Below are positions 1 through 6,009 of a stretch of 10,873 nt of DNA, piece after piece (the first letter of the stretch is position 1; each line of letters starts with the position of its first letter). The translations under genes were made by a program, and so were the position numbers. This DNA comes from a bacterium. Lineage in GTDB: Bacteria > Patescibacteriota > Minisyncoccia > Phycocordibacterales > JAKEFN01. The DNA is taken from the NCBI GenBank assembly GCA_022616085.1, contig JAKEFN010000013.1, forward strand, positions 1 through 10,873. Reading direction: 5' to 3'. Below the pieces are notes generated by a model. The model was given only the letters and a program-made list of their open reading frames with translations, had not been told where the DNA came from and ran no database searches.

Positions 1-104
1 AAGCTCAAAATATCAACAATATTCTTCGCTTTCCTCGCCGCATTTTCGCCTCGCACCATGAATTCTCGCTACGTCAATAGTTTTTTCACAAGCTCTAGAG
101 ACAA
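1..104. repeat. Left copy of a long palindromic repeat (loop and right arm)
   Basis: Positions 1-65 are identical to 10809-10873 in the same orientation. Positions 66-104 (GCTACGTCAATAG … GAGACAA) are an imperfect reverse complement of 10738-10773 at the other end, with the blocks TTGAC, AAAAAC and TCTAGAGC conserved. The left copy therefore begins inside the element, in the left arm's last bases just before the loop, and runs outward along the right arm. No coding capacity was recognised. Most likely it is one of several dispersed copies at which the assembly stopped. The alternative is terminal redundancy of a circular molecule of 10808 bp. Confidence 0.85.
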
Positions 105-230
105 CAACCCGTAGTGCCGGTCGACTGAGAAAATATCAGAGCACACTTTTTTAGAAAATATCGTGAGCGTCCCCATTACCGCGATATATTGGATGTCTAT
201 AGAATACTGCACCAATACTTTTGATTCTTG
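105..230. other. Non-coding stretch between end repeat and serC terminator
   Basis: No convincing gene on either strand. The only structure seen is a 10-bp direct repeat AGAAAATATC at 128-137 and 153-162 (25 bp apart), whose core AAAATATC also occurs at 7-14 in the end repeat. It lies downstream of the serC terminator, so it is either spacer DNA or flanking sequence of the palindromic repeat. Confidence 0.4.
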
Positions 231-255
231 AAAAAAGCCGCTACAGAAGCGGCTT
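231..255 (-). terminator. Rho-independent terminator of the serC-type gene
   Basis: On the minus strand an 8-bp perfect stem (235-242 with 248-255, AAGCCGCT/AGCGGCTT) with a 5-nt loop is followed by six T residues (complement of 231-236). It lies 10 bp after the stop codon of the leftward aminotransferase gene. Confidence 0.9.
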
Positions 256-265
256 AGGATGTTTT

Positions 266-1423
266 TTATATTTTATTCCATGCGAAGTCGAGGCAGGGGC
301 CGAGCCGGACTATGTTTTCCGTCTCGACAGTCGGTCCGCACCAGATGCGAAGTCCTGGTTCGGCGGACGGGTGATTTTCGACATCATACGCCATGCGCTC
401 GCCTTCAAGGAGTCCGCAGAGCGATTTGATCAGTGTGTTTTTTTGTTGCGCGTTTTTCGCAAGAAATTCCCGATCTGTAATAGTAAGCGTTACGGATGCG
501 TGCGAGCGCATCGCTTCGTCTGATACCGCGAATTTTATCCAATCTGATTGTTCCACCCACTCCGAGAGCGCGCGATAGTTTTGTTCCATTTTTTCTTTCA
601 ATTTTTCTCTCCCGACTTCCTTCGCCCACAGAAGCGCCGCAAGGCTGTCGAGAGAAGCGGCCATAGATGCCGTATTGAGGAGCCGTTCGTGAAAAGGATT
701 CTCGTTGAAAGAGCCGTCTTGGTTTCGAAGCCGCATGATGCGGGGAAGCGGGCGTTCCGGCTTGTAGCGGGCAATGCGGTCAAGCGCACAGGGAGAGAGT
801 GCGAGAAGCCCGAATGCCGCTTCTCCGCCGATCGCTTTTTGCGGCGACCAGGTGACAATGTCCATATCGCGCCACGGAATGTCGCGGCAGAAAACCGCCG
901 ATGTCGCATCAGAGAGAACAAGCCCGCTTCTGCCGCGAGGAAGCCATTCTACTCCCTCGGGCATCCAGACTCCCGTTGTCGTTTCATTCCATACGACGAC
1001 GATATCCGCTTCGCGGTTTACGTCTTCCACGATGGGATAGACCCCCGGGGATCCGTATACGCTTTTTTGCGCGCTTAGACGGAGCTCTTTGTGAACGTCA
1101 TGCCACCAAATTTCCCCGAATCCGCCGGAGACCAGAACGACGACGATTCGCGGCCCCAAGAGATTCCAGAGCGCGGTTTCGAATGCGCACGAGTTCGATC
1201 CGGTAAAGAGTCCGATCTCAAATTCGTCGGGAATGGACAAAATATCGCGGTGAAGCGTAACAATGTCGCGGAATACTTTTTTGCAATCTCCTGCGCGGTG
1301 CGAACGCCCAAAAACGCGAGACGCGCTAGCGAGGCTTTTCAGCCGGTCGCCATGCCTGGGAGGCTTCGCGGTCGGTCCGGAGCTAAAGCACGGATTATTT
1401 GGTATAAGAAGGGGTTTTTTCAT
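266..1423 (-). CDS. serC: Phosphoserine aminotransferase (class V aminotransferase, Methanosarcina/alphaproteobacterial SerC type)
   Basis: Predicted PLP-dependent cytosolic enzyme that interconverts 3-phosphohydroxypyruvate and phosphoserine with glutamate, the second step of serine synthesis. Seen in the 385-residue product: the N-terminal PCFSSGPTAKPP signature (11-22), GRSHRA (39-44), WNETTTG (145-151), the PLP-contacting SDATSA (171-176), and the Schiff-base lysine in SPQKAIGGEAAFG (about K196). These match the SerC subfamily typical of alphaproteobacteria and methanogens rather than the E. coli type. Start: I chose ATG 1423, preceded by GAGG seven bases upstream and fitting the family N-terminus. 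An in-frame TTG at 1456, 11 codons upstream with its own AAGGAG, is a real alternative (396 residues). The gene stands alone, with its own promoter at 1478-1505 and a terminator just after it. No serA or serB is nearby, so the flanking genes do not confirm the role in serine synthesis. Confidence 0.88.
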   Translation of the reverse strand: MKKPLLIPNNPCFSSGPTAKPPRHGDRLKSLASASRVFGRSHRAGDCKKVFRDIVTLHRDILSIPDEFEIGLFTGSNSCAFETALWNLLGPRIVVVLVSGGFGEIWWHDVHKELRLSAQKSVYGSPGVYPIVEDVNREADIVVVWNETTTGVWMPEGVEWLPRGRSGLVLSDATSAVFCRDIPWRDMDIVTWSPQKAIGGEAAFGLLALSPCALDRIARYKPERPLPRIMRLRNQDGSFNENPFHERLLNTASMAASLDSLAALLWAKEVGREKLKEKMEQNYRALSEWVEQSDWIKFAVSDEAMRSHASVTLTITDREFLAKNAQQKNTLIKSLCGLLEGERMAYDVENHPSAEPGLRIWCGPTVETENIVRLGPCLDFAWNKI

Positions 1424-1466
1424 TTCCTTTCCTCTCTTTTTCCTAAATATATTCAATTTTTCTCCT
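1424..1466 (-). promoter_or_regulatory. Two competing ribosome binding sites ahead of serC
   Basis: The minus strand carries AAGGAG five bases before a TTG (1456-1454), then, 11 codons later in the same frame, AGAGGAAAGG before the ATG at 1423. Both could start translation in the same frame. The ATG is favoured by codon choice and family length, while the TTG has the cleaner Shine-Dalgarno. The lysC gene in this window certainly uses TTG, so TTG cannot be dismissed. Confidence 0.5.
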
Positions 1467-1477
1467 TTTCTTCCAAA

Positions 1478-1505
1478 AGTATAAAGAAATGGCTGTTAAA
1501 GGCAA
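1478..1505 (-). promoter_or_regulatory. Probable sigma-70-type promoter of serC
   Basis: The minus strand shows a -35-like TTGCCT (complement of 1500-1505), a 16-bp spacer, and a -10 TATACT (complement of 1478-1483). Predicted transcription starts near 1471, giving a leader of roughly 48 nt with Shine-Dalgarno sites. This differs from the leaderless genes in the window. Confidence 0.5.
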
Positions 1506-1561
1506 GCGCCCGTGGCGCGTTGACAGCTCTTTTTCTCTCGTGTTGCGTTTACGCTGGAACG

Positions 1562-1589
1562 TTTACTATTTTTTTCTTATTGTTATACT
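1562..1589 (+). promoter_or_regulatory. Extended -10 promoter of the DUF7282-like gene
   Basis: TGTTATACT at 1581-1589 is an extended -10 (TGn plus TATACT). A weak -35-like TTTACT lies at 1562-1567 with a 16-bp spacer. Transcription would begin around 1596, only a few bases before the ATG at 1599, so the mRNA would be leaderless or nearly so. There is no Shine-Dalgarno sequence. Confidence 0.5.
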
Positions 1590-1598
1590 ATGTGCAAT

Positions 1599-2195
1599 AT
1601 GGAAAAAAATACCAATAAGAAATATAACCTTGTGGCGATTGTTGTCGCTTTTATTGTCGGATTTTTTGTCGGTCTTGATATCAGTTGGATACTGGGAGAT
1701 AAAGAGGATGCTCGTGAAAGTAAAACAGCATCCACAACTGAAGATATATTCGGCTCTATTCCGGACGGGGAAGAAGGAGAGGGTATGATGAAGAATGAAG
1801 AGGGCTCTCAAATGACGGGAGGCGAGAAGAAACCTTCTTCTGTAATGGTTTCGGGAGGTTTTAATATCACTGTCGGAGATCAATTCCCCGGCCGCGTTGT
1901 GACGCTTCCCAGTGTGGAGGTCGGAAAAGATTCGTGGGTTTCGATTCGTGAAGACAACCCCGCCGCACCGGGCACACCCGGAAGCATTCTTGGCGCCTCG
2001 CGTTTCCGCGCCGGAACCTATACCGACGCGTCTATCGAACTTCTGCGCGGAACCACGGAGGGCGGGACCTATTATGCAACCATTCATGCGGATGATGGCG
2101 ATGATGAATTCAACTATGAGAAAGATCTTCCGTTTGCGGGGAGCGACGGCAAGGAGCTTACGCAAGCGTTTCGCGTAAGCACGATGGTGGAATAG
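1599..2195 (+). CDS. Membrane-anchored extracytoplasmic protein with DUF7282-like domain
   Basis: A 198-residue protein. A short basic N-terminus (MEKNTNKKYN) is followed by one hydrophobic segment ending about FIVGFFVGLDISW, which acts as a membrane anchor or uncleaved signal. Next comes a polar, Glu/Ser/Thr-rich linker and then a C-terminal beta-rich domain. That domain shows the DUF7282 hallmarks: VGDQFPGRVV, WVSIRED, GTPGSILGAS, and YYATIHADDGDDEFNYEKD. DUF7282 is a small domain of unknown function, often exported in archaea and candidate-phylum bacteria. The reaction or ligand is unknown. Start: an ATG at 1590 (three codons upstream) abuts the -10 box and so probably lies outside the mRNA, which makes 1599 more likely. 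The gene ends two bases before the nth start, so the two are probably co-transcribed. I see no functional link between them. Confidence 0.75.
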   Translation: MEKNTNKKYNLVAIVVAFIVGFFVGLDISWILGDKEDARESKTASTTEDIFGSIPDGEEGEGMMKNEEGSQMTGGEKKPSSVMVSGGFNITVGDQFPGRVVTLPSVEVGKDSWVSIREDNPAAPGTPGSILGASRFRAGTYTDASIELLRGTTEGGTYYATIHADDGDDEFNYEKDLPFAGSDGKELTQAFRVSTMVE

Positions 2196-2197
2196 CA

Positions 2198-2833
2198 GTG
2201 GAAAAAAAGAATTCAATTGAACGCCGCAAAAAACGGGCGCAAAAAATGCTCCGGAGACTTAGGGGGCTCTTTCCTCATGCAAAGATGGTTCTCAACTACT
2301 CGAATGATTGGGAGCTTCTTGTCGCAGTCATGCTCTCTGCGCAGTGCACCGATAAGAAGGTTAATGAAGTAACGGAGGGACTTTTCAACAAATACAAAAC
2401 ACTCAATGATTATGTGCGCGCGAATCCGCGCGTATTCGAGCAGGATATCAGGTCTACCGGTTTTTATCGCAACAAAACGAAGAATATTCTCGCTGCGGCA
2501 AAGATAATAAAAGACAAGCATCGCGAAAAAGTCCCCCATACCATGGAGGAGCTCACCGCGCTCCCGGGCGTTGCGCGAAAAACCGCAAACGTCGTTCTCG
2601 GGAACGCGTTCGGCATTACGGAGGGTATCGCAGTCGATACGCATGTGCGGCGTTTTGCGAATGTCTACGGCTTGTCGGATAAGCGCGATCCCGACAAAAT
2701 AGAGCGCGATCTTATGGAAGTTATCCCCAGGAAGGACTGGTTTATGGCAACTTATCTCATTATAGAATATGGGCGAAAATATTGTCCGGCTCGGAGGCAT
2801 GATCATGCGAAGTGCCCCCTCTACGGCATGTGA
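2198..2833 (+). CDS. nth: Endonuclease III (DNA glycosylase/AP lyase) with altered iron-sulfur site
   Basis: Base-excision repair enzyme that removes oxidised pyrimidines and nicks abasic sites. The 211-residue product has the whole HhH-GPD fold: SAQCTDKKVN (47-56), the helix-hairpin-helix LPGVARKTANVVL with catalytic Lys about 128, and catalytic Asp about 147 in AVDTHVRR. The usual C-terminal [4Fe-4S] loop is C-x6-C-x2-C-x5-C. Here it reads C196-x6-H203-x2-C206-x5, then a TGA stop exactly where the fourth Cys should be. Two of four ligands are therefore cysteines, one is His and one is missing. The protein may bind no cluster (known for yeast Ntg1), or the stop may be a recent Cys-to-TGA change. 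Start is GTG, two bases after the preceding stop codon, with no good Shine-Dalgarno, which suggests translational coupling. Identification as Nth is firm; cluster status is not. Confidence 0.93.
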   Translation: MEKKNSIERRKKRAQKMLRRLRGLFPHAKMVLNYSNDWELLVAVMLSAQCTDKKVNEVTEGLFNKYKTLNDYVRANPRVFEQDIRSTGFYRNKTKNILAAAKIIKDKHREKVPHTMEELTALPGVARKTANVVLGNAFGITEGIAVDTHVRRFANVYGLSDKRDPDKIERDLMEVIPRKDWFMATYLIIEYGRKYCPARRHDHAKCPLYGM

Positions 2834-2839
2834 TATACT
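2831..2839 (+). promoter_or_regulatory. Extended -10 promoter overlapping the nth stop codon
   Basis: TGATATACT has the form TGn-TATACT. Its first three bases are the TGA stop of nth. Six bases later is the ATG of a 47-codon ORF, about where transcription would start, so a leaderless mRNA is predicted. No clear -35 box is visible, as is common with extended -10 promoters. Confidence 0.45.
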
Positions 2840-2845
2840 GAAACC

Positions 2846-2989
2846 ATGGAGAAAAAAATAAGAATCGGCGGTAAAAAAGGCAAGCTCCCTTATTTCGGGC
2901 CGGGGAAGCGCTATGAACATGATGAAAACGTGCGAAAGGAAAAGGCGGTAACGGAAACAGTGCGCCGGGCCGCAAAAAGGTCGAGTTGA
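2846..2989 (+). CDS. Small basic protein, unknown function
   Basis: A 47-residue ORF (MEKKIRIGGKKGKLP … VRRAAKRSS) that is rich in Lys and Arg and has no hydrophobic segment or cysteine. It begins 12 bases after the nth stop and lies in the same frame as nth, so reading through the TGA would fuse the two. There is no Shine-Dalgarno. An extended -10 box sits six bases before the ATG, suggesting a leaderless message. The motif KLPYFGPGKRYEHD looks compositionally like a real peptide, and the charge suggests nucleic-acid or ribosome binding, but that is a guess. I do not recognise a family, and it could be a chance ORF. Confidence 0.45.
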   Translation: MEKKIRIGGKKGKLPYFGPGKRYEHDENVRKEKAVTETVRRAAKRSS

Positions 2990-3019
2990 TTTATCTTTAA
3001 TTCAATTGTTTTCAAAAAC

Positions 3020-3187
3020 ATGATCTACTATGTATGCACCGGAGGGTGCGGAGGAGTATCCGATGTCCCCAAAAATTGCGAATCGGAGACATGCGCCCAT
3101 TACCATATGCCTCTTGAGCCGAGAGAAGGCACCCTGCCCCTTTCTGACGCGCGCGGCAATGGTGAGATCCCCAAAATGGGGGAGTAG
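3020..3187 (+). CDS. Small Cys-rich, probably zinc-binding protein
   Basis: A 55-residue ORF starting MIYYVCTGGCGGVSDVP. Four cysteines and nearby histidines are arranged C6-x3-C10-x9-C20-x4-C25-x1-H27-x1-H29, followed by MPLEP. This resembles small metal-binding knuckles in which a CxxxC or CGG pair is followed by 'S-D-x-P-x-x-C' and a second pair, as in heavy-metal-binding YHS/HMBD-like peptides. Similar mini-proteins occur in candidate-phylum genomes (recollection, not checked). Zinc or iron binding is inferred from the cysteine spacing. The C-terminal 20 residues look disordered. There is no Shine-Dalgarno before the ATG. A TTTAAT at 2996-3001 could be a -10 box. The gene sits between the 47-codon ORF and purF. 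Confidence 0.6.
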   Translation: MIYYVCTGGCGGVSDVPKNCESETCAHYHMPLEPREGTLPLSDARGNGEIPKMGE

Positions 3188-3193
3188 GAATCC

Positions 3194-3287
3194 GGCAGTT
3201 TGAAAGATCGAAATTGAATATGATAAAAAAGTGGATAACTTTTGTGTTTTTTTAGAATATAGGTATTATGGAGGCAGTTTGAAGATG
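3194..3287 (+). promoter_or_regulatory. purF upstream region with a repeated GGCAGTTTGAA motif
   Basis: The 129 bases between the Cys-rich ORF and purF hold an 11-bp direct repeat GGCAGTTTGAA at 3194-3204 and 3273-3283, which extends to GGCAGTTTGAA(A)GAT. It flanks an AT-rich stretch with candidate -10 boxes TAGAAT (3253-3258) and TATTAT (3264-3269). The promoter assignment is weak because no clear -35 was found. The repeat could be an operator pair or chance. Confidence 0.3.
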
Positions 3288-3305
3288 TCTTTTGAGGATA
3301 TTACG

Positions 3306-3311
3306 AGGAGG
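3306..3311 (+). promoter_or_regulatory. Strong Shine-Dalgarno of purF
   Basis: A perfect AGGAGG five bases before the ATG at 3317. It fixes the start such that Cys follows the initiator Met, as the PurF mechanism requires. It contrasts with the neighbouring genes, which have no Shine-Dalgarno. Confidence 0.85.
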
Positions 3312-3316
3312 GAAAT

Positions 3317-4792
3317 ATGTGCGGAATTGTCGGCATCGTCAATAAAGGCGACTGTGTGCCTGATCTTTATGACGCTCTTATTGTTTTACAGCATCGCGGG
3401 CAGGATGCGGCAGGCATGGCGACCTATGGCCGTGAAAGGGAACATCCATATGTGTTGCGAAAAGACGTCGGACAAGTAAGGGACGTGTTCAAGAAAAAGC
3501 ACATAAGACGGCTTTCCGGCGGCACTATGGGAATCGGACATGTGAGATATCCGACGGCGGGAGACATGGCGAATACGGCGATGCAGGGGCAACCGTTTTT
3601 TGTCAATTCTCCGTATGGTATTTCTCTCGCGCATAATGGAAATCTTACCAATACAGATAGGCTCAAAAGGGAAGTATGGCGCGATGACCGCCGGTTCGTT
3701 GTCACGAATTCGGATTCAGAGGTTCTTTTAAATGTGTTTGCGCATGAGCTTGCAATGCAAGGAGGACGCGCGTCTGCGGCGGAAATTTTTCGCGCCGCGG
3801 AGCGCGTTCACAAGAGAGTCATCGGAGCATACGCCGCGGTCGCTATGATAAACGGAAAGGGAATCGTCGGTTTCCGCGATTCGCACGGCATACGTCCGCT
3901 CTGCTACGGAAGGAGAGATCTGCCGGAAGGGTCTGAATATATGTTTGCGTCGGAGTCTGTCGCGCTATCGGTAAATGGTTTTCGTCTTGAGCGTGATATT
4001 GCGCCGGGGGAAGCGGTTTTTATTTCAATGGACGGCACGGTGTCCGCGTCTCTGTATGAAGGCGGCGTTTCGCATACGCCATGCATCTTTGAGTATGTAT
4101 ATCTTGCGCGGCCGGATTCTCTCATAGAGAACGTGTCCGTCAAAAAGGCGCGGATGCGTATGGGGCTCTTTTTGGCTGAAAAAATAAAGAAAGAGTACCG
4201 CGGTCTCTCGGTTGACGTCGTTATCCCCGTCCCCGACACAAGCCGCGATATTGCCGTCGAGATGGCGCTTGCGCTTGGCATCACATACCGGGAAGGATTC
4301 GTGAAAAACCGTTATATGCCGAGGACGTTTATCATGCCGCGCCAGAAGGAGCGCGAAGCATCCGTCCGGCGCAAACTGAATCCCATGGAGCTGGAATTCA
4401 GAGGAAAAAATGTCATGTTGGTGGACGACTCGATCGTGCGCGGCACAACATCCAAAAAAATAATAGAAATGGTCCGGCATGTCGGCGCGAAGCAGGTCCA
4501 TTTTGTTTCCGCGGCTCCTCCCATACGGTTTCCAAACATATACGGCATCGACATGCCATCAGCGAAGGAACTTATCGCCGCAGAAAAAAGCATCGAGGAC
4601 GTGAAGAATTATATTGGGGCGGATACGCTCATATATGGAGATCTCGCCGATTTGGAAAAAGCGGTTGCCGAAGGCAATCCCGCACTGCAACAATTCGAGA
4701 CTTCAATTTTTACCGGACATTATGTGACAGGGGTCGCAAAAGAATATTTGGAAAAGATCGAACAGGACAGAGCTGATAATAAAAGGAAATAG
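3317..4792 (+). CDS. purF: Amidophosphoribosyltransferase (glutamine PRPP amidotransferase)
   Basis: Catalyses the first committed step of purine synthesis: PRPP plus glutamine gives phosphoribosylamine. The product is 491 residues, near the E. coli length. N-terminal Ntn-type glutaminase domain: MCGIVGIV with catalytic Cys2 exposed after Met removal, LQHRGQDAAG (24-33), GHVRYPTAG (74-82), AHNGNLTN (105-112), NSDSEVLL (131-138). C-terminal phosphoribosyltransferase domain: the PRPP loop VMLVDDSIVRGTTS (366-379), FVKNRYMPRTFIMP, GIDMPSAKELIA (410-421), FETSIFTGHYVTG. There is no propeptide, and the C-terminal Cys pair that binds an Fe-S cluster in Bacillus-type PurF is absent. Together with GIDMPSAxELIA, this makes it E. 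coli-type. No other pur gene is nearby, but a terminator follows, so it is a stand-alone or last gene. Confidence 0.97.
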   Translation: MCGIVGIVNKGDCVPDLYDALIVLQHRGQDAAGMATYGREREHPYVLRKDVGQVRDVFKKKHIRRLSGGTMGIGHVRYPTAGDMANTAMQGQPFFVNSPYGISLAHNGNLTNTDRLKREVWRDDRRFVVTNSDSEVLLNVFAHELAMQGGRASAAEIFRAAERVHKRVIGAYAAVAMINGKGIVGFRDSHGIRPLCYGRRDLPEGSEYMFASESVALSVNGFRLERDIAPGEAVFISMDGTVSASLYEGGVSHTPCIFEYVYLARPDSLIENVSVKKARMRMGLFLAEKIKKEYRGLSVDVVIPVPDTSRDIAVEMALALGITYREGFVKNRYMPRTFIMPRQKEREASVRRKLNPMELEFRGKNVMLVDDSIVRGTTSKKIIEMVRHVGAKQVHFVSAAPPIRFPNIYGIDMPSAKELIAAEKSIEDVKNYIGADTLIYGDLADLEKAVAEGNPALQQFETSIFTGHYVTGVAKEYLEKIEQDRADNKRK

Positions 4793-4799
4793 GAGACAA

Positions 4800-4826
4800 G
4801 GAGGGCATCGCGCTCTCCATTTTTTT
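4800..4826 (+). terminator. Rho-independent terminator of purF
   Basis: Stem GGAGGGC (4800-4806) pairs with GCTCTCC (4812-4818), with one G-T pair and a 5-nt loop. Seven T residues follow at 4820-4826. It begins 8 bases after the purF stop and ends at the stop codon of the convergent hsp20 gene. The minus strand lacks a good T-run, so it probably does not serve hsp20. Confidence 0.8.
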
Positions 4827-4827
4827 A

Positions 4828-5301
4828 TCAGACTGACTTCACTCGAAGCGCATGAACTTTGTCTTTTTTGATTTTGGGAAGCCGTATGACCATGAAGCCG
4901 TGTTTCTCGACTGCTTCGGCGGCGTCGGGATCGACTTCGGCGGGAAGGAGGATGGTGCGGGAGAAAGACCCCCAGTACAGTTCTTGGTAGAAATAGTTGT
5001 CATCGGAAATGCTATGCGAGCGTTCGCGCCTGCCTTTTATGGTTACCATATCGCGCGTGATATTGATGGAAAGTTCGTCGGGGCGCACGCCGGCAACCAT
5101 CGTTTCTAAAATGATGCTCTCGGGGGTTTGATAGACATCCACCGTAAGCTGTCCGTCGCTTTCTTCGCGGACAGGAATCCAGTCTTTTTTTTCGTCTTTC
5201 GCGCCGGACAGGGGGGGCGCGGAGTTTTCATATTCGTATTCATCGGCAAGCTCATTTTCTTCTCCGCCGGTAAGTTTTGTCCAAAAAGATTTTTTTGACA
5301 T
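4828..5301 (-). CDS. hsp20: Small heat shock protein, Hsp20/alpha-crystallin family
   Basis: ATP-independent holdase that binds unfolding proteins in the cytoplasm. The product is 157 residues: an acidic, disordered N-terminal arm (about 1-45, with EYEYEN) and an alpha-crystallin domain (about 50-145). Visible motifs are GQLTVDVYQTPESII, VAGVRPDELSINI, MVTIKGRRE, YFYQELYWGSFSRTILLP (a standard Hsp20 core) and AEAVEKHGFMVIRLPKI. The last replaces the usual A-x-x-x-N-G-V-L with HGFM. There is no I-x-I C-terminal tail. It is the last gene of the valS-prsW-hsp20 run, starting 12 bases after the preceding stop with no Shine-Dalgarno, so translation is probably coupled. It ends with tandem stops TGA-TAA. 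No promoter of its own and no heat-shock operator (CIRCE) were seen. Confidence 0.92.
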   Translation of the reverse strand: MSKKSFWTKLTGGEENELADEYEYENSAPPLSGAKDEKKDWIPVREESDGQLTVDVYQTPESIILETMVAGVRPDELSINITRDMVTIKGRRERSHSISDDNYFYQELYWGSFSRTILLPAEVDPDAAEAVEKHGFMVIRLPKIKKDKVHALRVKSV

Positions 5302-5313
5302 ATCGTTAGCGTT

Positions 5314-6009
5314 TTATTTTATTTTTTTTATTTTTTCAAATAATACGAGAATCACGACCGCGACAACCCAGACAAAAGAAAAAATAAGAAAAAGTCCATC
5401 ATTGCTTTGTTCTATTATAAAAAGATTAAAGAGAGTATGCAATATGATGGCGGTGGAAATCCCGATGAGCGCATACTCGAAGCGTATTTTTTTCTTTTTG
5501 TGGTAGGCGAATGCAAACGCGATGCCGAGACTAGCGCTTGAGACGACATGGAGAAGCGTCGCGCCGATGAAACGGAGATTGCCGGTGAGAAACACACTCG
5601 AAAACGCCTCGCCGTTCTCGATCGCGCCCCAGAGAAAAAGCATATTTTCGAGCGCCGCGAAACCGAGCGCGGCGGTTATAGGGTAGATCACCCAGTCGAC
5701 CGCTTCGTCTGCGAAACGGCTTCGAAGCGCGGCGATATATACTGCGGCGAATTTGAAGATTTCTTCAATAGCGGCCCAGACAAAGATGAGAACGGTCGTG
5801 CCAAATCCCGCATCAAACGCCATTTTTTCAAAAAAAATCGCGAACGGTATGGCGGCCATTCCCGCAATAAACGTTCTCATGATAACGCCGCGGGGTTCCG
5901 GATTCAGCGTATCTTCTTTGAGCCAGAACCAGAGCCACAGAAGCGCTGGCAGGAGCCCTCCCGCAAAAGCAAAAACAATATCGCCCGGCATTATGACTGA
6001 TGCGGCCAT
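5314..6009 (-). CDS. prsW: PrsW-like intramembrane metalloprotease (CPBP/PrsW superfamily)
   Basis: Predicted polytopic membrane protease of 231 residues. In Bacillus subtilis PrsW performs site-1 cleavage of anti-sigma factor RsiW; here the substrate is unknown. Motifs: the N-terminal membrane segment LLPALLWLWFWLKED with following PEPR; the metal-site AAIEEIFKF (Glu82-Glu83); DWVIYPITAALGFAALEN (Glu121-Asn122); LLHVVSSASLG (His154); and ILHTLFN (His191, Asn195). About seven hydrophobic segments are visible. All presumed active residues are kept. The start at 6009 overlaps the valS stop by 19 bases. A second ATG at 5991, seven codons in, overlaps it as TAATG, a classic re-initiation arrangement, and may be the true start. 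Neither has a Shine-Dalgarno. The tight spacing implies co-transcription with valS. Confidence 0.85.
   Translation of the reverse strand: MAASVIMPGDIVFAFAGGLLPALLWLWFWLKEDTLNPEPRGVIMRTFIAGMAAIPFAIFFEKMAFDAGFGTTVLIFVWAAIEEIFKFAAVYIAALRSRFADEAVDWVIYPITAALGFAALENMLFLWGAIENGEAFSSVFLTGNLRFIGATLLHVVSSASLGIAFAFAYHKKKKIRFEYALIGISTAIILHTLFNLFIIEQSNDGLFLIFSFVWVVAVVILVLFEKIKKIK

Noticed and set aside
105..230. CRISPR-like repeats (AGAAAATATC twice)
   Set aside because: Only two 10-bp copies are present, with no regular spacers and no cas genes.
548..1078. Rightward ORF of 176 residues opposite serC
   Set aside because: It lies wholly within a well-supported aminotransferase gene on the other strand and shows no motifs.
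1566..2216. Leftward 216-residue ORF opposite the DUF7282-like gene
   Set aside because: The forward frame has a membrane anchor and recognisable domain motifs. The reverse frame shows none.
2831..2833. UGA recoded as glycine (genetic code 25 of Absconditabacteria/Gracilibacteria)
   Set aside because: Several long genes (valS, purF, lysC, serC) run with no in-frame TGA, which would be very unlikely if TGA were a common Gly codon. hsp20 uses TGA-TAA as its stop.
2831..2870. Selenocysteine at the fourth Fe-S ligand of Nth
   Set aside because: No SECIS-like hairpin is visible just after the TGA, and no selenoprotein Nth family is known to me. The overlap with a -10 box offers a simpler explanation.
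3231..3479. 82-residue ORF starting before purF
   Set aside because: It overlaps the purF start in another frame, and the AGGAGG site clearly serves purF.
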